Under the pieces are notes generated by a model. The model was not told the DNA's origin and made no database searches. It worked only from the letters and a program-made list of their open reading frames with translations. Position numbers and translations under genes: made by a program. Shown here in pieces: positions 44,490 through 56,400 of a DNA stretch of 64,000 nucleotides. Every line of letters starts with the position of its first letter. The stretch's first letter is position 1. The DNA is from Saxidomus purpurata (taxonomy: Eukaryota > Mollusca > Bivalvia > Venerida > Veneridae): NCBI GenBank assembly GCA_022818135.1, contig JAFMSR010000019.1, positions 2,822,357 to 2,886,356 on the forward strand, given 5' to 3'.

Positions 44490-47400
44490 TCAGTCTCTGT
44501 GACGAAACTTTATCAACACTCCATTAGCAGGTGTCAGTGAAGGACGCAGTGCTTCTTTTAATGGCACCTATGAATAAAAAATAAAATAAAATATAAAGAG
44601 AGAAACAAACAGTTAATAACTGCCTGCTTTATTACGCCCATTAATTCTGATTTACTGGGACGAGACATTTATAAAACTGTAATATGTCAGCAGAACAAGA
44701 CTTCTGGACAGTAATCGAGGGGTCAAAGCGAAACTATCCTATCTGCTTCTTTTTCTATATACACTTAGGATAGTTTCGCGTTGACCCCTCGTGGTGTTTT
44801 TTTAAAACTTTTCTCCCTCTTTTTATGTTAATTCTAGAAAATGTGATATTTTCGAATCATTACCTCTGTATTTTTGCTCGTCTCTATTGAGTAGTTCCGT
44901 ATAATGTTTATTATTGCTGTTTTCACTTTTATCATGGCAAGCTTTTGTCCTGGGCACATCCGTGGACCTTGGCCGAACGGGTTGAATGAATATTGGTGAC
45001 TGTCCTTTCTGTTTTCTTTTGAAAATCTGAAAAAGTGCCATGTGATGCCTTCGTTATAGGTACATTATTTCGTAACGTGACTAACGAAGATATATTTCTT
45101 GAAACTTTGGAAGTTTTCCTTTTTCATTACCGTCAGATCATATCCGGTTAATAAGTAAGGAAATACAGAGGGAATATGGAGCAGGTAACAAAGATGAGAT
45201 ATGTCTATAAACGGTATTTTCCGTGACATTTTTCCGTGAAAAATAGAAAATCTCCGCCTTAAATCAGGAAATTACAAACGGGAAAGAAATTCAAATACTT
45301 AGAAATAAAACACAGCCATTTCTATTAATATACTCGATGTAATTTAGTAAAACATTAAAATAACTTTTAAATATGCCTGTTTGTCTAATGTAATTTGCAA
45401 ACATCTGGTCAAGGTGTTGACCCTGGAACTGATACTTTAAGATACATCACGATGTGTTTGAAAAGGTACGGTATGTAACATTTAAACGCTGATGGATTTA
45501 GCATGATTTTCATAATACATGTGCATCAATCCATATTCACGATTAGGAACTTGATTTTAGGGTAGACGTTATATGCAGCGAAATATGGTAAAATGCGCTT
45601 AAAAAATCAATATTTTACCTTCTGGTAAGAATTTTTCCGGTTCGGAAAACAGACTTTTTATTTTAGACAAAAAATGTTATAACCTTTGGACACCGGCATA
45701 TTTTGTTACACACTCGACAGACATGCATGCGTTTTTGTAAACACTGTACATCACGTTTTGGCTACTTTCGGTTTACTGCGCGTGTTGTAACGTCGCAAAT
45801 AGATTGAGCTGTAACATGAAAGTAAAATTTCCATTGGCCCACCTACAGAGGTCACCGCAGGGGTCCCCTGCCTGCTAACCTGCGCATGGACTTTTTTTTT
45901 TTTTGCTAACGGGAGGTCAATTTCAAGCGTTCTCATAAGATGTCAATTACTAGGTTTGAGTACGACATGTCTGCTTTATGTCTGTGAAAAATTTTGCACC
46001 GCTCAAAACACTATCCCACAGGGGCCTGTACGCGAACGTTGGTAAATGAAAATTTTCAAAGCTGGTAAAATTGTGTCCAGGTCTTTCAGGTGTCTAAAAG
46101 GTCAGCTTTGCCTCGGACGTCTGAGTTTTCAACGTCGGGCTGTCGGCAAGCCTTTAAATTCATACTGACAAAACGTGTTCCATACGGTCACTGTCATTCT
46201 AGGAAGGCCAAACCTGTCTTAACCCGCGTATACGTTTGGATATGCAGTGAAATACGGAAAAATTGCAATTAACAAAAATCAATACTTTACCTTTCCGGTA
46301 AGAATTTTTCCGGTTCGGGAAACAGACTTTCGTCAGTGTACATAGGACTTGTCATAACACGCACCACCATACCTTTCTTAAAGGTAACCCCTCTTATCTT
46401 ACAAGTTTCTGTGCACACACGAGATACACTGTAAAAATAAAACATTTTTAGAAATTTTTAGCATCTTTTGATCTTACAATGACAGCTGTTATAAAAAAAT
46501 GATAATAATCTCTTGTAACCCTGACGTCACTAAATTTCTAAAAATAGACTTATCCGTAATTTCTATATTTAGAAACGCGCTTCATTTTGATAGGTGCCAT
46601 GTGATTGGTTGATGGTGTAATTAAGATGGTCACTTTGAAAAGTAGCGTCACTTCGTTTAAAGGTTATATCATTTTAAAGGGTAATATATCACCTTGAAGG
46701 ATAATATTATTTTGAAGGGTAATATACTCACCCTGGTGCAACTGGATGGTGGCGATATGTCTCGGAGAAGAACATTTCAAAATATTCCATGTCATGTAAA
46801 GCAGATAATGAAATATCACCCTCCTGAAATTTACAAATCAGGTGAATAGAATACGTGGAGACATTCTACATATATCATACAATATCCAAGTTCAGATTTC
46901 TCAAAGTTGCACAATTAAGGAATAAGTGTTTTATAAAAAAATCACTGAAACGTCATGTAACTCTTAATATGGGTCTCCTTTGTACTAAACCCAATGCTAC
47001 GCCCTACCTAGTACACATGTGCATTCTTACGGAAGACTGTAGGTGAAAACCGCACTTTATTCAGCACTCTGAAGATCCCGATACTTCGTTTCATCTTCGT
47101 GAATTCTCTGTTCTCACAAATTCAAGATTTAAGAAATAATAAATGTGTCCTTGTATTTTATCGTTTCATACCATACAGTCAGGAATTCGGATGCGTAGTA
47201 AATAAATCACGAGTGCGTACCACAAGTGATTTAATTTTTCGCATTCGAACGACTGGCTGTATTTTATTCTACGATAAAATACAAGGAAACGTTTATTATT
47301 TCGATTTTAACGCGAAATTGACTTTAAAAAATACCTCGAACTATCTCCAACGCATATCAACATTTCATTGTTCCTTACAAGCACGGAATAGATTTGGTGC

Positions 47401-50400
47401 GAGCGTACTTTACCGCACGTGTTGCCCGTGGAAATCGTAAATTTATGAACTATCTATTGCGTTTGAATGTCCCTTTCAGTCTTCCGTACTTTGTTATCAG
47501 AATCCATTCATCATAAAACATTGTCATTGGTACATTAGCTCTGTCAGTATATTTTCTTTGCTTTTAACAATGATTTTAAATAAAAACATTATTTATCGCA
47601 AAACGGGGCTCAAGTCAAAATGCAAGGGAGATAATCACCTTTCCACAAACACGGCAGATTTCGTCATAAAGTTGTTCTTGGCATTTGGGGTTGCATGCCA
47701 GTTCATAAAGCAAGAACTGGATAACAGCCGTCGTTGTAGAAAAAATCTCGCTCAGCAGAGAGAGTATATGAGCGATCGTCTCGTCCGTCGTCAATCCCCG
47801 ACGGGTTAGGCTGCCGTCAATATCACGGCACAAAACTTTGGAGGACAGAAGGTAGGACATTAAACTCGCGTGATCGTCTTCTTTCAATTTGTTGTTGTTC
47901 TGTAATGAAAAGCAAATAATTCAGGAAAATACGGCAACACTGCTAAAGGGAAGTAAATTAGGTTAGTTTCGCGAATTTCCCATTTCGCTTATTTAAAAAG
48001 CTAACGAAAAGTTTTCTTTTATCACAGATTTCCTGTAAGAGAATTCTCCTTTAGCGAATTAACTCTGTCTGCTCACAAATTACGAAATTTTCGTCATACG
48101 AAAATAACACAATTCACAGTATTCAAATGTGCGTTTAACACAAAGAAACCCCGAAATAACCAGACTTTATGTTTGTAAACGTACCTGTCCGTTTAAAGTA
48201 GTACTGAGATAATCTCTCAGAATAGAGACTACAACCTCGTGAGATTGTTTGTGCTTTTTGTCACCAAGTCGAAGTATCGGAGTAAGGCTTGGAAATAAAC
48301 CTAAAAAGAATAGATTGAAATAAATCAATAAGTAATACAAAAGTATTAAATATGTTCACGTCGAACTCCGATAAGTCAAATTCCTACATATATCAAAGTC
48401 AGTTCAGGTCCTGCCAATGTATTTCCGAATACATATAGTATTTTTAAGCCGAATTCTTTTTAAGTCGAATCTTACTTTTACTTAATTGGCGCCACTCAAT
48501 ATTTACATTCGTGTCATTTAAATTTGATCGTGTAATACAGTTTATTAAATTGGATTCTTCGCACATTTCAAACAGTAACAGGCGAGTGAACTAGCCCTTT
48601 CGAATGGTCCTGAAACCTTAATTCTTTATTCTTGTAAACTGTGCAATATTCGCGATGATTTCAATTTTGCTATTTTCGCGAATTTTCCCCTTTCGCTAAT
48701 TTAAAAATCTCACGAATACTGTAAGTCTTTCTGCTCACCAATCACGATCTTTTTTACCACGCAAAACATTTACCCACTTTACAGTACCGAATATTTGAAC
48801 AAAAAATACGTCGTATAAGTACAGTGGCCAGAAGTCAATGGACGTACTTTTGCATTGACTCTGATCGCGGGTAATAAACTTTACAATACACCTGAACTTT
48901 AATACCATCCCTGTTCAACCACTTGCCAGCTCCCAATGGCACCCCGCTGGATATAATATATATATAGGGTCGTAATGGTACGTACATATATAAAAACTGA
49001 CTTCATGTTACTGATATTTTCATTAACACTTCATAAAAATTGTCATAGATATATACATACGTGCTAAACCGCCGACTTCATTTTCTGCCGACGCCGACCA
49101 GTTGTTGAGGATTTCGTAGCTATATATAGATTCCTGATGTTTTGACAGTTGATCCTCATCCAAGTTTAATACAACGCGCATAGCACCTTCAGAGACGTAG
49201 CTATCTATGGCTCTAAAAGGAAATGAACAAAAAGTTATAATGCAAAATGTTTACAGTAAATTTCGTATATAACGAACACCTTGGGACCATTTAAAAATGT
49301 TCCTTATATCCGGAGTATGTTATATTGATATAACATTTTCATATTAAATAAAGAAGGAATAAAATCAGGCCCAGAAAATGTGTTCCTTATATCCGGAATT
49401 TCGCTACATCCGGAGCCGGTATATACGGCGTTTATCGTATGTATTTTTGAATTCGTGCTGTCAGCGGACGTGCGGATTGGTTCACTTAGAAATATGAGAG
49501 TACTTTAAGAGGGAACATAGAACCCTGTTATTACCAACAGATATGCTGTAATTTCTTTTGAACGCATACATGTAAATTTCAAGCCATGGCTTATCATAGT
49601 AGAATATATTTACTGCATGACAGCCAAACTTCTTCGTGAATTAATTAACCAAAAGAAAGTACCGTTCTGCGATAGTTTTGAATCATCAAAGAATGGACTT
49701 TGCGAAAAATAACCGAAAACTGAATCATCCCAAATAATACCAAATTTACAGGAAACCGAATTCGTTAACGAATTTTGACGAAATATTACTTTGCAATGTT
49801 GAGTTCATCCGGGCATTCTGCCAGGTCCTTTTTCAACTGCTGTAACATTGTCCTTGAGGCAATTTGCATTTTTTCAACAACCTATCAAAGACAAAATGGC
49901 AATGGATAAATCGAATATCACATATAGCAAAAACAATTATTGCAATATACCACTTATAATGAAAAGTGTTTTAATGTTTATTATTTTAAAGACCTAAGAT
50001 GTTCAAATTTTCAAGCAATATTTTTTACAAATTTGCACGCAAAACGCTTTACAAAATATATGTTCCATTTTACTATATCGTTGTGTGAATTCATTGGGTT
50101 AAATCTTTTCTAGCATGCGCTAATTTAAAATCTTTTCTCGCACGTATGCACTAATTTAAATCTTTTCTCGCACGCATGCGCTAATTTAAAACCTTTCCAC
50201 TCAAGCATGCGCTAAAAATTCTCTTTCACGCATGCGCCGTTTGTATAAATTAATATGTTACGTCACCGTGAAATAAGCCTAAAAACTGCAGTAGGGCTAA
50301 CCTGTTTCATTGTACCCGTTGAGTTCAGCATTTTGTTCAGGACAGCGCGCTGATTTTTCCAGTGCTCACCCGCAATTTCAATTAAACGCAGATTATCTGG

Positions 50401-53400
50401 ATAGTAAACAAAAGGGCGATAACTCTGAAACGAAAAAAACAGTTGATACAATAGGACGTGCCAGACTCAGTTATTATTGCAGAACATATAAAATACTGCA
50501 GCCATTAAAAAGATGCGAAGAAACTTTACACGAGACCTGTGTGTATCTGAGCGTGTTTGTTTTTACCTAGGGATCGTATATTATTCTCTTACGATGGTTC
50601 CTTTGAAGGATCAGTACCAGAACCTTATCATCCGTAAAACACTCTCAAACTTTCTCATATTAAAAGACATGGTCGGTCGCGCCGAATCCATTACCCTTAA
50701 TCTATGAGAGCTTACAGTGATTCTAAATTAAGAGACTCTAACCACTTGACCACTAGAGCGGACTTATAGTTAATTTATAAAAAAGACTAACAAGAAATAT
50801 AACCTGGGACTGATTTAGAATTACAGGACAAAATATGAATATGTGCGGTAACTATATGCCGCAATCAATCGTATCTCCTCGACAATCTCCGGCAGTCTCC
50901 AGGGGGGGGGGGGGGGGGGCGGGGCGGCGTAAAAAAACCAACTTGCAATCAAGGATATGAACGCGCCGTAGAAACCTCGATATAATCCGACACATAAACA
51001 ATTAACTTACTGTTCGCATATGGAATTTTTCGAAATATCTGCTGAGAATATCCTTTGCAAATTCGACGTCATTAACAACAATACCAGGTTGAAAACCTTC
51101 GTAAAATCTAAAAATACAATAAACATTTTTTTAATTCAATAAATAAAGAACGGAGAAATAAAAGCAACTTTTTTTTAAATGTCTAAACTGGTAGGCCATT
51201 ATCCAGCCTTTACATTTGATTCAATAGTTTTAGTAGGAACAACAATTTGTTTATAATAAGAGAATTTTTAGTCTAAAAAACTAATGTTCCATGAGCTTCT
51301 ACAATGGCTTAAAATGTTTGTTAACTTACCCATAGACGTTTCCATATTTCCTCTTCCAGGTATCGAAAACGTGTAAAATATTCTGAAATGAAAATAGAAT
51401 AAGTATGATAAGGAATTAACCATTAACCTGTTAAAACATAAGAAGTAAGTAACCATTAACCTGGTAAGAAATAATATGAAGTAACCATTAACCTATTAAG
51501 AAATAGGAAGTAACCATTTAAGTCCCAGGACCACAATTACAAGTAGCTCTTATTCTATAAAAAAAGATGTCTTACCGGCGGAATTGGGACTTTATTTGTA
51601 CCAAACACATCCCTACAATTACTTTTTATATCGATGTAAATGTTTGAAATATAGAGCAGTATTTTTTCCAATCATATTGCAAAAAATAAGAAAGGCTTCA
51701 TGGTAACTCTTTTTCATGAAAAAACGACTTGAATACAAAAGAAATGAATATGTCAACATTTTTGTTTAAAAGTGAATAAAACCTGGCTCTATCATTTTCC
51801 TATCAGTATATTTATTTTACAATATCAGTAAATTCAAAGAGATCCTGGGACTTTGACATATTAAGACATATGAAGTAACTATTAACCTGTTAAATAATAA
51901 AAAGTTACCATTAACCTATCAAGAAATATGAAGTCGCAATTAACTTATTCAAATACAGTAGCAGGGTTCGATTTTGTAATCTTTACTATAAGCAATGACT
52001 CGTTATTTTCCGAAGTTTGCCGAAAATGACCGAACACATACAATACTTTGAACAACAAACGCTTCAAAACAGACTCCTTATTTCATGAAGAAATTAATTT
52101 TGAACTTCAGTAATTCACGTGCATCTTTGAAATCACATGCAATCGATTTCAAAAACACATTAACTTTATTCAAACGCTATTTTGTGGCTTGTTTTATCAT
52201 TTGAACAGTCAAACACATTTTCTTTGATTTTTTGTCGCATCACAGAGCGTGATGTCATTAAACAGTAGGCTAAATTGGCGTTTGCTCTTATGTGAGAAAT
52301 CAAGCGTTTAAAGAACTCAGACGAAACGGTTAATGTTGCAAAAGTGAACTTTTGTAATAAGTTGGGTAGATACGCCTATTAAAACCAGTGGTTTAGATTT
52401 GGTTACTTGCTTGCAGTAAACTGGATATTTTCAGTCGTTAAAATTTTGCAAAACTGCTACAGCACGTAGTATTAGAGTTAATCGATTTACGAATCCGCGT
52501 GCTGAATCATCGGGGGAGTAATTTGTCTTCAAAGTTTCGATAATTATCAGAATTCGCGACTTCTTACCGCTAGAATATTGCAAAATAAAAATCTCACGAA
52601 TAAAACCTAATTCACGGTAAATGATTTGTTGATAAGAAGCCTTACTCATATTTTATTGATGCATAGGCGTTAAATTGCGCGGAAATAAGGCATATTTGCA
52701 AGGGTGTAAGTTAAGACTTTTGATGGGTAAATTTGCGAAATCACGTGCACATTTTATTTGTAATGCATGACGGAGATATTTAAATTCTTGTACCAGGTTC
52801 AATTATATTATTGCTGATATAAAATTTCGTTATCATTTGCTCTTACAGAAGATATATCGGGCTAGCCCGAAAAAAAGAACGATAACTTTGGGTTGAAATG
52901 GGGACAGTGACAGACTGAAAAATTTACAAGGCAAATCAAAAAGAGAAGATACCGTTACAAATATGTTTTAATAAAGTATAACTTTATCTTTCACACCAGT
53001 AATTTTCAAACCGAATATCGGTTTTAACAAAGTATGACTTCTTTATAAATCTGTGTCATTATATTTACTTGCATGCTCTTGTGAACAATTGGCACATTTG
53101 TCAGTACTTTCAGTGCTTTGATTAGCGGGCAAAAAAATGTTCTGTGCCTACATGTCCAGGTATGGTTTAGTGTTTTTAATGAGCCACGGACACATAGATG
53201 AAGCTTCAAATTGCAGCTGATCAGTAAATCTTCACAGCTGAATACGAAATTTGGAGTTCTTACATTATTTTATATTTAAATTAAGGGACGTTACCTTTCC
53301 TTTAAACTCTAAGACATTGCCAAACACCCAGACAGGCTTTGGTCCCGGGATGCCAAGTCTTTCCAACGTTGTGTAGAGGTCCTGCATATATCTGTAAGAC

Positions 53401-56400
53401 AATTGTATATATTTTATTTATGTATTCAAATTTTTATTATAGTTTGACAACACTAAAATTTAATGTGGCGTGATTTAACCGTTCTCCTCTGTATTTACCG
53501 GTGTGTTGCTGTAATCTACATAGGATTTCGGCGGTCAACTATAAAAAGTTATGATTAGGAAATAGAGGCACATAATGTTGTTATGTTTGTCAATGCATGA
53601 GGACAAAACAAGGATTGGGAAAGCAAAATCTCGATCTACAGCTCCTGTGTTATGTGCTAAAATGTGATAATGAAAAATACATGACCGTACATGTGACAAT
53701 TAATAATCGCAAATTTTAATTACGTTACGACTCAGAAAAAAGCGTTACAAAAACAAACTCTGTACTAAATACTTTGTAGTTAAAAGTCATTCATATTTGC
53801 GGGCCGTTGTGGTACTGAATTTAAAATACTTAAAAATTAGAAAAAAAGCGTCGCAAAGTACGTGCTTTATAGACTGATGTCTTGGAACAATTTTACATCG
53901 TCTCTCTAAACACAAAAAAGCTTATGTCAGTCTCAACAAGTTTTATGGGTTAGAACGCGAGAATTAAGTCAAAAACTGATATAAAAAGATGGGCTCTAAC
54001 AAAATGCTTAAAACATTACTGAAAATTAGGTTGTATTTGCGGGAGTTTATTTTGGCTATTTTTCGCAAGAAAAACATGTTGTTTTTTTTAATTAGTATGT
54101 TGAAGATAAATCATCCCCGATTATGAAACACAACGATTCGCAAATTAAGGGGCTCGCTGATAATTCGTAAAGTAATAATTTCGCGAAGTTTGGCTAAGAG
54201 CCGCGAAAATTATACAATTTACAGTAAACCATATTTAACCACAAATCCTTAAATTTAATTACGCGTTCAGGTTAGTGAAAAGGCACATCATCAAATGAAT
54301 ATTTTATCACGTGACCAATGAAGCAAACGTTCAGTGAAATAAACATCGTCAGGTTCTTTCGTTCAGAGCCGATCCCGCCCTCCTAGCCCACTTGCACCGC
54401 TGTTTTTAAGTGCAATATATGAACTACAGCACATTTAGGATAAACTTACAGTGACGCAGCCAAAGAGTTTGTTAATTATAATTGTGTAAATTCATTAGAT
54501 AATGTAATCATTGAATCTTTACATACATACGGACAGACGGACAAACAAGCTGCAAGTTTATCCACTGACGACAGACAAGAAAGAAAATCAAATTGCCTTA
54601 GGTCACAGTACTGAAAATGAAATGGGCCTTATGTATGCCAAATATTTCATATCGACGCCTACAATCCGGTATATTTTAACAACAGTAAGTCTGATGCGAA
54701 CCGTTTCACCTCGGCAGTTATCGTTGTAACACAGTAACGTCAAAGTACATCATACGGCCCACTGAACATTGTCGTTGTATAGAAGTAAAATCATAATAAT
54801 TTAACGATAAAACTTGCAAACTCTCCCATTCACGTAAAGCGCACCCAAATACCTAACAGAGCATAGCATTTCAACTGAAAACTGTACGAAAACAAATTTG
54901 TCCTTGAATATTTAATTCCGATGTACTTTTACTTCATTCAAGTTCGGCATAAACGCTGTTTATTTCATACACACCTTTTACGTGCACTTAAGTGAAACGG
55001 TTTTCAACTTGTCAATGTGATAAAAGCGCAGAAAACTCTTCTCGTAGACGGATTAATTAGAATACAAATGCGACATTTCTAGCAGACACGACTAAATTAA
55101 TTAAACTTTTATATCCAGTTCTATATTTGCTCGTGGAAATTTTAATTTGTCGCTTCACGTGAAATAAAAACACTCCGGAATTAACAAGACATATAACCTT
55201 CCTTTTTTCAGGGAAATAAACTAAAGTACACGCAGTGCAAATAAGTTAGTATTAGCAACTTTATGACCCCCCAAGTCAATTCTATCATCCAATCCCAACC
55301 CCCGATATGTGTGGGTCGGGGGTTGGGATTGGGTGATGATATTGACAGTTGTGGTCATCAAGTTGCTTATACTTACTTATCTGCACTGCGTGTACTTTAT
55401 TTCCCCGGAAGAAGAAAGGTGATATGTCTTGTTAACTCCGGAGTGTTTTTATTTCACGTGAAGCGACAAATTAAAATTTCCAGGAGCAAATATAGTACAA
55501 GATATAAACTTTAATTAATCTCGCCGTGTCTGCTAGAAATGTCGCATTTGTATTCTAATTAATCCGACTACGAGAAGAGTTTTCTGCACTTTTATTACAC
55601 ACAAACTGCAAATTACTGCGAAAACGAGAAAGTTTATTAGGTACAGAAAATATCCTTCAACACTTAAACTCACTGTCCAATTTCTAAAATCAACTTCCCC
55701 ATTCAGTGTATAAAATAAATACTTAACAGTGCAGGTCATGATCAACTGATGTAGACAGATCATTAATTAAACTTGTCGTAGACTTTGATATTGGTAAAGT
55801 GCAAAATGTTAAAAAGAAATTTCGAGGTGATGCAATGAAGTGAACACTACACAAGGAAAGACCATGAAATACTGCTACACACTTGATCCCTTGCATAAAG
55901 TCTCCCTTTCCGTAATCCAGTTCTATACCGTGACATTTAAAGTGGCCAGACTGCATGTCTTTTTTACCCCGTTGCATTTAGAAAAAAAAATTTTTAAACA
56001 TACGGCGCGGCTCCTTGGGCAGTTTGACATAATATACAAAGGTTCCATTCCAGTCTCAAAAGAACGATATGCCGGCACTGCCATTTTTGAAAAACAATCA
56101 CACCATGGATCATTTCTTAAGCATTTTTTTTAATGTGATAGTTTTCTGTAATAATTGCGCAAAAAAGGAGGAAAAAAATCAATTCATTTAGAAACTGACA
56201 TAATTAACACCGTCACGCCCGTTTCAACCACATTTCGGTCATTTTACAGGCGGGTAATTCGTTCCTTGGTAGGACCAGTACTGCAACCCTAATTTCCTCC
56301 GTAAGAAACTGCAAACTTTCTCACATAAAGAAACATCACTGTCTGTAGCAGGGTTCGAACCCATGACACTCAATGTCAGATAACAGGGAGTTAATGCCAG

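Noticed and set aside
44823..45041. 72-residue minus-strand ORF
   Set aside because: It overlaps P450 exon 12 in the wrong frame; the right frame gives the haem-binding loop.
47099..47440. 113-residue plus-strand ORF
   Set aside because: It is produced by a 170-bp palindrome inside a P450 intron; composition is not coding and no domain is seen.
47615..47887. 90-residue minus-strand ORF taken as a gene
   Set aside because: It is P450 exon 9 read through its donor and started at an internal ATG; the exon itself is 47639-47899.
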